The notes below the pieces were generated by a model. That model had not been told where the DNA came from and did not search any database. It saw only the letters and a program-made list of their open reading frames with translations. From NCBI GenBank assembly GCA_015068055.1, contig SVLG01000058.1:1-13515 (forward strand): 13,515 nt of DNA, written 5' to 3'. The position numbers were made by a program, and so were the translations under genes. This DNA is from Oscillospiraceae bacterium. Its GTDB lineage: Bacteria > Bacillota_A > Clostridia > Oscillospirales > Oscillospiraceae. This document shows positions 5,415 through 11,417 of the stretch, one piece after another. Every line of letters starts with the position of its first letter. The first letter of the stretch is position 1.

Positions 5415-6677
5415 ATGAAGACGCGTGTCATCCCCATGAGCTACGAAGAGGTGCAGGCTCTGCCTGCGCCGGAGCGGAAAAAGCCCCTGCGTCCCCATAT
5501 GTTCTTCCGCTGCCTCATCCGTCTGCTGTCCGTGCCGGATATGCTGGCGACGAAGTTCAGCTGTCAGGAAAAGGGCATGGAAAAGCTGGGCGCGGATGAG
5601 CCGGCCCTCTTTCTCATGAACCACTCCAGCTTTATCGATTTGAAGATTGCCTATGCGGCGCTGTTTCCACGCTGCTTTAACGTGGTCTGCACCAGCGACG
5701 CCTACATCGGCAAGGGCTGGCTCATGCGGCTCATCGGCTGCATTCCTACGAAGAAGTTTGTCAGCGACACGGGTCTGGTTCGGGACATGGTCTATGCCCT
5801 GAAGACGCTGAAAAGCTCGGTGCTGATGTTCCCGGAGGCAGGCTACAGCTTTGACGGCACCGCTGCCGTCCTGCCGGACTCTCTGGGAAAGTGCGTGAAG
5901 CTGCTGGGAGTGCCGGTGGTGATGCTCCGCACCTACGGTGCCTTTGCCCGGGATCCGCTGTATAACGGGCTGCAGAACCGTCGGGTGCCCATCCGGGCCG
6001 TGACGGAGTATGCCCTCTCTCCGGAGGAGATCGGGAGCATGAGCGCGGAGGAGATCAATGCCCGGCTTCGGGAGCTTTTTACCTTTGATAACTTCCGCTG
6101 GCAGCAGGAAACGAACCTGCGCGTCACGGAGGACTTCCGGGCGGACGGCCTCCACCGCCTGCTTTACAAATGCCCCCACTGCCTCACCGAGGGTGAAATG
6201 GAGGGCAAGGGCACGGAACTGATCTGCAAACACTGCGGCCGCGGCTATGAACTCACCGAGCTGGGTGAGCTGAAGGCGCTCACGGGCCACAGCGCCTTTA
6301 CCCATGTGCCCGACTGGTACAGGTGGCAGCGCGGCTGTGTGGCGGCGGAACTGGAAAGCGGAAGCTATAAACTGGAAACGCCCGTGGACATCCTGATGCT
6401 GGTAGACAGCAAGGGCTTCTACAAGGTAGGCGAGGGCTGGCTTTTCCATGACAGCGAGGGCTTTTATCTCACCGGCTGCGATGAAAAGCTGGAGTACTGG
6501 CAGTCCCCCACGGCTTCCTACAGTCTTAATGCCGACTTCTTCTATTACGAGATCGGCGACATGATCTCCATCGGCGATCACAAGGCCCTCTATTTCTGCT
6601 TCCCTAAAGAGAACGTCAGCGTCACCAAAGTGCGTCTGGCCGCGGAGGAGTTGTATAAGCTGAAAAAGCGGAAGTGA
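5415..6677 (+). CDS. PlsC-like 1-acylglycerol-3-phosphate acyltransferase with internal zinc ribbon and C-terminal extension
   Basis: The 420-residue product has an N-terminal acyltransferase domain. Motif I is NHSSFID (69-75, the H-x4-D pair being H70 and D75), and motif III FPEAGYSFDG (139-148) has Ala where FPEG is usual. This suggests acyl transfer to a lysophospholipid or related acceptor at the membrane. PlsC proteins usually end near 200-250 residues. Here the chain continues with a zinc-ribbon-like CPHC (253-256) and CKHC (271-274), then a roughly 140-residue aromatic-rich C-terminal domain that I do not recognise. The start is set by AGAGGAG at 5399-5405. It is the last gene of the trmB operon, 22 bp behind the anti-sigma gene, so it may be the envelope effector of that sigma system. 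Substrate is unknown. Confidence 0.8.
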   Translation: MKTRVIPMSYEEVQALPAPERKKPLRPHMFFRCLIRLLSVPDMLATKFSCQEKGMEKLGADEPALFLMNHSSFIDLKIAYAALFPRCFNVVCTSDAYIGKGWLMRLIGCIPTKKFVSDTGLVRDMVYALKTLKSSVLMFPEAGYSFDGTAAVLPDSLGKCVKLLGVPVVMLRTYGAFARDPLYNGLQNRRVPIRAVTEYALSPEEIGSMSAEEINARLRELFTFDNFRWQQETNLRVTEDFRADGLHRLLYKCPHCLTEGEMEGKGTELICKHCGRGYELTELGELKALTGHSAFTHVPDWYRWQRGCVAAELESGSYKLETPVDILMLVDSKGFYKVGEGWLFHDSEGFYLTGCDEKLEYWQSPTASYSLNADFFYYEIGDMISIGDHKALYFCFPKENVSVTKVRLAAEELYKLKKRK

Positions 6678-6697
6678 GGGGACGGTTATTTTTCTTC

Positions 6698-7057
6698 CAC
6701 ACCATTTCTCTTTTGAAAAAGAGAAACGGTGTGCCAAAGAGAAAACCGCAAGGGGGGCTCCAAAAAGCCGCCACAGCTACGCACGCCTTCGGCGCCCTTG
6801 CATCCCCAAAGAAAATTTACAGCGTTATATGCGAAATAAATACGGCTCATCCCTATAGGGGAATTGGTTGAAGCGCAGCAACTATGTATCCGTTCATGGT
6901 TGCGCCTGCCTATTCCCTCTTAGGGATGAGCCGTTCTTCCGTGGCGAAAGCCTATCTTATTTCGTTGGGGGTCCGGGGGCGATTTTTTAAAGCCCCCGGC
7001 GTTTTTCTTTCTTTGGCCAAGCCTGTTTCTTTCTTTTTGCAAAAAGAAAGAAATGGC
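6698..7057. repeat. Foldback / MITE-like element with long imperfect terminal inverted repeats
   Basis: The left end (from 6698) and the reverse complement of the right end (to 7057) are recognisably the same sequence. Both start with a local palindrome of T/C and A/G tracts (left 6698-6733; right a perfect 28-bp palindrome at 7026-7053). Both continue as GCCAAAG-A-GAAA, then a G-rich stretch and an A-rich stretch. Further inside both carry CGAAATAA and a 13-bp perfect inverted pair, ACGGCTCATCCCT (6842-6854) against 6922-6934, followed by GGGAAT/ATTCCC. No transposase or supported coding frame is inside. It is probably a non-autonomous repeat family. The boundaries are approximate, and no target-site duplication was established. 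Confidence 0.6.
6973..7006 (+). terminator. Possible terminator for the trmB operon, inside the foldback element
   Basis: CCGGGGGC (6973-6980) pairs perfectly with GCCCCCGG (6992-6999) around an 11-nt AT-rich loop. It is followed by CG and TTTTT (7002-7006). It is the only good intrinsic-terminator shape downstream of the acyltransferase gene, though about 300 bp after its stop. Confidence 0.45.
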
Positions 7058-7109
7058 GGAAAACAGTAAATGTTTCGAGTTATTTGGTATCCGCTTAATG
7101 CGGCCGACG

Positions 7110-7138
7110 TGTAGGGACGAGCAAGGCTCGCCCCTACA
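7110..7138. repeat. Small palindromic repeat next to the amidohydrolase 3' end
   Basis: TGTAGGG (7110-7116) and CGAGC (7118-7122) pair with GCTCG (7126-7130) and CCCTACA (7132-7138), with one A/C mismatch and an AAG loop. It ends 1 bp before the stop codon of the minus-strand amidohydrolase. There is no T tract, so it is more like a dispersed palindromic repeat than an intrinsic terminator, although it could stabilise the 3' end of the mRNA. Confidence 0.65.
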
Positions 7139-7139
7139 T

Positions 7140-8720
7140 TCATACCTTGTGAGGCTTCCGCAAAAACATGCCCAGCAGCTCCCAAACGCTGCCGCTGCGC
7201 TTTTTATACGCCTTGCCGCCGTAATAGGTGGCCCGGGGGCGGAAGTCCGCTACCTTGTGGGGGTCGATGCGGAAGAAGTCCTCGTCCGCAACGAAGAAGT
7301 TTGCCTCCTTGCCCACTTCCAGCGTGCCGATATCCTCTTCCTCCTCCAGCGCCCTGGCCGGGTGGATGGTGTAGCAGCGGAAGGCCTCATAGGGCGTGAT
7401 GGACTCCTCCTCGTGATAGAACTCACACATGCCCTGCATCTGCAGCCAGGGGTCCATGCTCTGCACCGGCGCGTCGCTGGAGCCGCAGACGCAGACCCCG
7501 GCGCGGTACAGGGAGCCGAAGCGGAGAGAGGCCCGGGCCTTCTCCGGCAGGAAGCGCTCGTAGGAATGGAGGAAGCGCTTGTCGATCCAGGCATAGCCCG
7601 GCTGCATCACCACGGCAAAGCGCCCGCTCTTATAGCGCTCAAAGGCTGCGTCATCGAAGAATTCGCCGTGCTCCACCCGGTGAAAGCGGCCGGGTTTGGT
7701 GTTCATCAGGGCGCTGGTGATGCGCTCCACGGCGGCGTCACCGATGGCGTGGCAGGCGATCTGGTAGCCAAGGGCGTCGGCCTTTGCCACGGCCTCGTCC
7801 ACCTGCTCCTGGGTATAGTAGCACTTCGCCACCTCGCCGGTGTCCGGGTAGGCTTCCCGGAAGGCAGCGCTGTGGGCGCCGCAGGCCCCGTCCATCTCCC
7901 AGCTGCCGCAGCCGCCGAGTCGGGGCTTTTTGAGGTATTTCCGGTATTTCTCCACGAGATTTGCGTCAAAGTACTGGAAGTACATCCGCACCTGCAGCCC
8001 CATGCGGCGGGCCAGCTGCAGCATCAGTTCGGCGGTGCGGTCGTTTCCCTCGCTGCCGAAGCCCTCCAGTGCGCCCACATGGGAGATGCCCCAGGCAGCG
8101 CAGTCGTTTTCCAGCTTGGCAATGCCCCGGGCCAGCACGGCGGGGGTAACCCCGGCGGAGATCACATCGTTGATGCGGCCCTGCATGCTCTCGTGGGCTT
8201 CGCCCATGAGAACGCCGCTGTGCCCCTCGGGCTCGATGCCGATTTTTTTCAGCATGGCGGAAGAAAGGGCACTGGCGTGGCCGTCGATGCTGTAGACCAC
8301 CGTGGGGCGGCCGCCGCACCAGTCATCCAGCTCTTCCCGGGAGGGGAAGCGTCCGTCTTTGATGGCGGAGACAATGTAGCCGTTGGCAGTCACACACTCG
8401 TTTGGTCCCTTTTCCGCGGCGTAGTCGCGCAGCCGTGCTTCCACACCGGCGAGGGTGTCGGGGGTCACTCGGCCATCCTCAAACCGGCAGATGTCGAAGC
8501 CGTTGGCGCCCACCACGATGGTGTAGAGCAGGTGGGTGTGGGCGTCGATGAGACAGGGGTAGGCGTGGCCACCCCCCAGATCTACGCATTCGTCATAGGC
8601 TTCCGGCCGCTCATGACTCAAAGCGGCGATACGCCCACCCCTGACCAGCAGGTAGGGGTAGGCGTCCGTTTCGCTAAGCCCGGTGTGAAAGAGTGCGTTT
8701 TCAAAAAGGATGGTTTTCAT
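7140..8720 (-). CDS. Amidohydrolase family protein (YtcJ-like, Amidohydro_3)
   Basis: The 526-residue product is a metal-dependent hydrolase of the YtcJ/Amidohydro_3 group. After a small N-terminal beta-sandwich segment comes the metal motif DAHTHL (59-64, H61 and H63), then DGHAS (146-150), ACHAIGDAAVE (322-332, H324), HRVEHGEFF (347-355, H351) and GSSDAPV (413-419, D416). The C-terminal HPARA...GTLEVGKEANF returns to the sandwich domain. Length is normal for the family. Substrates are mostly unknown, with cyclic amide or N-acyl bonds likely. The start ATG shares one base with the stop of the upstream flavodoxin gene (TGATG), so the two are translationally coupled. It is the last gene of a three-gene minus-strand operon and ends beside the palindrome at 7110-7138. 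Confidence 0.9.
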   Translation of the reverse strand: MKTILFENALFHTGLSETDAYPYLLVRGGRIAALSHERPEAYDECVDLGGGHAYPCLIDAHTHLLYTIVVGANGFDICRFEDGRVTPDTLAGVEARLRDYAAEKGPNECVTANGYIVSAIKDGRFPSREELDDWCGGRPTVVYSIDGHASALSSAMLKKIGIEPEGHSGVLMGEAHESMQGRINDVISAGVTPAVLARGIAKLENDCAAWGISHVGALEGFGSEGNDRTAELMLQLARRMGLQVRMYFQYFDANLVEKYRKYLKKPRLGGCGSWEMDGACGAHSAAFREAYPDTGEVAKCYYTQEQVDEAVAKADALGYQIACHAIGDAAVERITSALMNTKPGRFHRVEHGEFFDDAAFERYKSGRFAVVMQPGYAWIDKRFLHSYERFLPEKARASLRFGSLYRAGVCVCGSSDAPVQSMDPWLQMQGMCEFYHEEESITPYEAFRCYTIHPARALEEEEDIGTLEVGKEANFFVADEDFFRIDPHKVADFRPRATYYGGKAYKKRSGSVWELLGMFLRKPHKV

Positions 8721-9259
8721 CAGAGTGCCTTGCCCATTTCGTAAGCTTCGTTCCAGGCGGGGGTGTATTTGACCATGCCCATCTTGCTGACGTTGACGCC
8801 ATAGATGACGCCCTTTTCCACCGCGCCGGGGAGGCAGTCCAGGGTGAAGCTGCGGATGGCATCTGCGGCCCGCTCCACGTGCTTGGGGTCGTCGTCGGTG
8901 GAGGTGAGGATGTAGTAGAACTCCTTGTTGTACATCTCGCGGTAGCAGGGGGCGCAGCGGTCGATGAAGGCCTTCAGCTGGGCGCTCATGTTATAGAAGT
9001 AGACCGGGGTGGCCAGGACGATGACGTCGGCGGCCAGCATGGCCTCCAGAAGGGGGCCCATGGCGTCGTCCTTCAGAGAACACTTGTGGGAGTTGAAACA
9101 GTAACCGCAGCCGGTGCAGTAGGCGATGAATTTTTCACGGAGGAAAACCTTTTCCACCTGATGACCGCTTTCGCGGGCGCCCTGGGCAAAGCGGCCGCAG
9201 AGCATGTCGGAGTTGCCACCCTTGCGGGGGCTGGACGAGATGATCAGAACTTTTTTCAT
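8720..9259 (-). CDS. Flavodoxin-family NAD(P)H-dependent oxidoreductase with Cys cluster
   Basis: The 179-residue product has a flavodoxin-like fold of the FMN-reductase/iron-sulfur-flavoprotein type. SSSPRKGGNS (8-17) is the FMN phosphate-binding loop, and ATPVYFYNMSAQLKAFIDR (83-101) is the second flavin-contacting block. Between them C48-x2-C51-x2-C54-x5-C60 (CTGCGYCFNSHKC) could bind an iron-sulfur cluster or zinc, as in related anaerobe proteins. The likely role is cytoplasmic electron transfer or reduction of small molecules; the physiological partner is unknown. The start has AAGGAG a short distance upstream on the minus strand. It lies 17 bp after the deformylase-like gene and overlaps the amidohydrolase start by one base. 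Confidence 0.88.
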   Translation of the reverse strand: MKKVLIISSSPRKGGNSDMLCGRFAQGARESGHQVEKVFLREKFIAYCTGCGYCFNSHKCSLKDDAMGPLLEAMLAADVIVLATPVYFYNMSAQLKAFIDRCAPCYREMYNKEFYYILTSTDDDPKHVERAADAIRSFTLDCLPGAVEKGVIYGVNVSKMGMVKYTPAWNEAYEMGKAL

Positions 9260-9276
9260 GCTGGGGGTCTCCTTTC

Positions 9277-9690
9277 TTAAATCAGTATACCGTTGCAGTG
9301 ATCAAGCTCATGCTGGATGATCTGGGCGGTGAAGCCGCTGAAATCGGCCTCATGCCGCTGAAAGAGCGTATCCTGCCAACGGACATGTATCTTTTCATAA
9401 CGCAGGGTTTTTCTGGGCCCGCCCAGAAGGGAGAGACAGCCCTCCTCCGTCTCATAGGGGCCGGAGCGGCTTGTGATTTCGGCGTTGAGCATCAGAAGGC
9501 AGCACTGCCCGTCGGCCACGGCGATGATCCGCCGCTGTACGCCGATCATGTTGCCTGCCATGCCCACGCAGTCGGCCCGGTGGTGCAGCAGTGTGTCCAT
9601 GAGATCCCGGGCCGCGCTCAGATCGGCGGCCGTGGCTTCCGTGGATTTGGCAGCCAGAGAGATGGGATCGTGGACCAGTTGACGAACCAT
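9277..9690 (-). CDS. Peptide deformylase family protein with atypical motif I
   Basis: The 137-residue product carries PDF motif II EGCLSL (83-88, metal ligand C85) and motif III QHELDH (126-131, H127, E128 and H131), so the metal site and catalytic Glu are intact. Motif I, normally G-x-G-x-A-A-x-Q, reads GMAGNMIG (43-50) and lacks the Gln that stabilises the transition state. A branch of short clostridial deformylase-like proteins shares this GMAxNMIG form, so it is probably not a mutation of this gene alone. It may remove formyl groups from a restricted set of peptides or have another role. The ATG at 9690 is chosen because GGAAGGA (minus strand, 9707-9701) lies 10 nt upstream. A GTG at 9699 would leave almost no spacing. 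It is first in a three-gene operon. Confidence 0.85.
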   Translation of the reverse strand: MVRQLVHDPISLAAKSTEATAADLSAARDLMDTLLHHRADCVGMAGNMIGVQRRIIAVADGQCCLLMLNAEITSRSGPYETEEGCLSLLGGPRKTLRYEKIHVRWQDTLFQRHEADFSGFTAQIIQHELDHCNGILI

Positions 9691-9719
9691 GGGGCTCACT
9701 TCCTTCCAAGCTTTGTCAA

Positions 9720-9736
9720 TAATTAATCATAGCACA
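9720..9736 (-). promoter_or_regulatory. Candidate extended -10 promoter of the deformylase operon
   Basis: On the minus strand TG-C-TATGAT (the -10 hexamer being the complement of 9726-9731) gives an extended -10 element about 35 nt before the ATG at 9690. The -35 region is T-rich but a poor match, so the assignment rests on the -10 alone. Confidence 0.4.
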
Positions 9737-9770
9737 AAAGTATGGAAAAGAAAAGAGAAAATACGGGAGA

Positions 9771-9800
9771 TTGACAGCAGCCGGGCAAAAGTCATATAAT
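9771..9800 (+). promoter_or_regulatory. Consensus sigma-A promoter of the SpoU methyltransferase gene
   Basis: Perfect TTGACA (9771-9776), an 18-nt spacer and perfect TATAAT (9795-9800). Transcription would start near 9807, with GGAGG at 9820-9824 and the ATG at 9830. It diverges from the deformylase operon. Confidence 0.88.
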
Positions 9801-9829
9801 CGTATCCATCAGAAAAAACGGAGGCCTGT

Positions 9830-10657
9830 ATGGCAAAGGTTGTTGAAATAACGGATTTTTCCGATCCGGCACTGGATGTTTATGCCCGGCTTACCGAGGC
9901 GCAGCTTTTGAACCGGCACAACCTCAGGGAGGGGTTGTTCATTGCGGAGAGCCCGCTGGTCATCGGCCGGGCGCTGGATGCCGGCTGCGAGCCGGTGAGC
10001 TTCCTCTGTGAGCGGCGGCACATCGAGGCCGCGGCCAAAGAGGTCATTGCGCGCTGCGGGGACATTCCCGTGTACACCGCGGAGTTTGACATCCTTACCC
10101 AGCTTACGGGTTTCAAACTTACGCGGGGTATGCTCTGTGCCATGCGTCGTCCGCCCCTGCCCACGGCGGAGGCGGTTTGCCGGGATGCCACACGCATCGC
10201 CATTCTGGAAAACATCATGAACCCCACCAATGTGGGCGCCATCTTCCGCTCTGCCGCCGCCCTGGGCATCGACGCCGTGCTGTTGACGCCGGCCTGCTCC
10301 AACCCCCTCTACCGCCGCAGCGCCCGCGTCAGCATGGGTACCGTGTTCCAGATCCCCTGGGCCTATCTGGGCGAGGAACACGCCGACTGGCCGGAAAAGG
10401 GTCTTGAGGAGCTTCGGAAATGGGGCTTTAAGACCGCGGCCATGGCTCTCTCCGACGACTCCGTGTCCATTGACGATGCCGCCCTTATGGCCGAGGAGAA
10501 GCTGGCCATCGTGCTGGGAACCGAGGGGGACGGTCTTGCGGAAAACACCATCGCCGGCTGTGACTACACCGTGAAGATTCCCATGTCTCATGGGGTAGAC
10601 TCCCTGAACGTGGCCGCTGCCAGCGCCGTGGCCTTCTGGCAGCTGGGCAACCATTGA
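9830..10657 (+). CDS. TrmH/SpoU-family RNA 2'-O-methyltransferase
   Basis: The 275-residue product has the layout of RlmB/TrmH-type enzymes. An N-terminal L30e-like RNA-binding domain (about 25-105) precedes a C-terminal SPOUT knot domain (about 120-275). The three SPOUT motifs are visible: ENIMNPTNVGAIFRSA (127-142), VLGTEGDGL (228-236) and the knot strand IPMSHGVDSLNVAAASAV (250-267). These enzymes transfer a methyl group from SAM to a ribose 2'-OH in rRNA or tRNA. Which nucleotide is modified cannot be told from sequence, so no symbol is given. Start ATG 9830 follows GGAGG (9820-9824). It is a single-gene unit with a perfect-consensus promoter and a strong terminator directly after the stop. 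Confidence 0.9.
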   Translation: MAKVVEITDFSDPALDVYARLTEAQLLNRHNLREGLFIAESPLVIGRALDAGCEPVSFLCERRHIEAAAKEVIARCGDIPVYTAEFDILTQLTGFKLTRGMLCAMRRPPLPTAEAVCRDATRIAILENIMNPTNVGAIFRSAAALGIDAVLLTPACSNPLYRRSARVSMGTVFQIPWAYLGEEHADWPEKGLEELRKWGFKTAAMALSDDSVSIDDAALMAEEKLAIVLGTEGDGLAENTIAGCDYTVKIPMSHGVDSLNVAAASAVAFWQLGNH

Positions 10658-10662
10658 AAACG

Positions 10663-10693
10663 AAGCAGCACCGCTCACGCGGTGCTGCTTTTT
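10663..10693 (+). terminator. Terminator between the convergent methyltransferase and MBL-fold genes
   Basis: GCAGCACCGC (10665-10674) pairs perfectly with GCGGTGCTGC (10679-10688) around TCAC, followed by five T residues (10689-10693). On the minus strand it begins immediately after the stop codon of the MBL-fold gene and is followed by a T-rich stretch, so it can probably serve both directions. Confidence 0.9.
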
Positions 10694-11298
10694 CATATCT
10701 GCATGGCCGGGGTCAGGGCGATGATGCCCTCGGCAGGAAGGGTAACGGTACTCTCTGCCCTCACCGGCACATCGGTGAAGTCGGAGAGCTCCTCCAGCAC
10801 GTCGTAGCCGAAACGCTCGCTCTTATAGTGCATGGGCAGGACGCAGCGGGGCTTTGTCTCCGCCACAAGACGTTTGGCGGTAGCGGAATCGATGGTATAG
10901 GTGCCGCCGATGGGGATGAGCAGGGCATCCACACCCTGCAGCGCAGCCAGAAGCTCTCCGGAGGGATATTCGCCCAGATCCCCCAGATGGGCCAGCCGGA
11001 ACGCGCCGAAGCGGAAAATGCGCACGATGTTCCTGCCGCGCTTTGCTCCGCCGCAGTCGTCATGGAAGCTGTCGTATTCCTCCACGGCGAAGTCCGCCGG
11101 GGCGGCCCTGCCGCTGAGGGTGACGGCGGCGGTATAGCTGTGGTCCGTGTGGGCGTGGCTGCAGAAAACCGCATCCGCCGCCAGGGACAAAGACGCAAAT
11201 CCCGGCACCTTTCCGTCCTCATAGGGGTCGATTACCAGAGAAAAATCCCCGTATTTTATCTGATAGCAGGCATGGCCCAGCCAGCAAAGTTCGATCAT
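10693..11298 (-). CDS. Metallo-beta-lactamase-fold hydrolase (UPF0173/YtnP-like small MBL protein)
   Basis: The 201-residue product is a compact MBL-fold protein. The metal-binding motif is SHAHTDHS (47-54, H48, H50, D52, H53), followed by AHLGDLG (103-109, H104 and D106) and PMHYK (155-159, H157). GGTYTID (131-137) is typical of the UPF0173-like group of MBL hydrolases. The fold is that of zinc- or manganese-dependent hydrolases with varied substrates, so no reaction can be named. There is no signal peptide, so it should be cytoplasmic. On the minus strand AAGGAGG precedes the ATG and a good promoter lies at 11323-11351. It is monocistronic, divergent from sigG, and its stop codon abuts the shared terminator. 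Confidence 0.88.
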   Translation of the reverse strand: MIELCWLGHACYQIKYGDFSLVIDPYEDGKVPGFASLSLAADAVFCSHAHTDHSYTAAVTLSGRAAPADFAVEEYDSFHDDCGGAKRGRNIVRIFRFGAFRLAHLGDLGEYPSGELLAALQGVDALLIPIGGTYTIDSATAKRLVAETKPRCVLPMHYKSERFGYDVLEELSDFTDVPVRAESTVTLPAEGIIALTPAMQI

Positions 11299-11322
11299 CT
11301 TGCAGCGCCTCCTTTTTTCTTC

Positions 11323-11351
11323 AGTATACCCAAAGCCGCCGTCCTTCGCAA
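11323..11351 (-). promoter_or_regulatory. Sigma-A promoter of the MBL-fold gene
   Basis: On the minus strand TTGCGA (11351-11346), a 17-nt spacer and TATACT (11328-11323), with AAGGAGG shortly downstream. Spacing and hexamers match the tRNA-Pro promoter style in this window. Confidence 0.75.
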
Positions 11352-11358
11352 GAGAATT

Positions 11359-11388
11359 GGTTAAAATCGCCGCAGCGGGGAAAGACTA
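11359..11388 (+). promoter_or_regulatory. Candidate sigma-F (forespore) promoter of sigG
   Basis: GGAAAGACTA at 11379-11388 fits the sigma-F -10 pattern GGnnAnAnTR at every defined position. GGTTA at 11359-11363, 15 nt upstream, is only a partial match to the -35 GYATA. In Bacillus subtilis spoIIIG is known to be switched on by sigma-F in the forespore. The site is about 30 nt before the proposed TTG start. Confidence 0.35.
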
Positions 11389-11404
11389 AGCGTACTTTTC
11401 CGAT

Positions 11405-11410
11405 GGGAGG
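11405..11410 (+). promoter_or_regulatory. Ribosome binding site that decides the sigG start
   Basis: GGGAGG lies 7 nt before TTG 11418. It falls inside the coding frame if the ATG at 11403 is used, and that ATG has no purine-rich site of its own in front of it. This supports TTG initiation. Confidence 0.65.
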
Positions 11411-11417
11411 CGGTATT

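Noticed and set aside
5382..6737. 451-residue open frame on the minus strand across the acyltransferase gene
   Set aside because: Antisense shadow of the acyltransferase. No ribosome binding site and no recognisable domain.
6674..7069. Two short plus-strand frames inside the foldback element (65 and 61 residues)
   Set aside because: They cross palindromic repeats, lack ribosome binding sites and show no motif.
7053..8744. 563-residue open frame on the plus strand across the amidohydrolase gene
   Set aside because: It is antisense to a gene with complete amidohydrolase motifs. Its translation is His/Gly/Val-rich low complexity with no motif, as expected from the shadow of a GC-rich gene.
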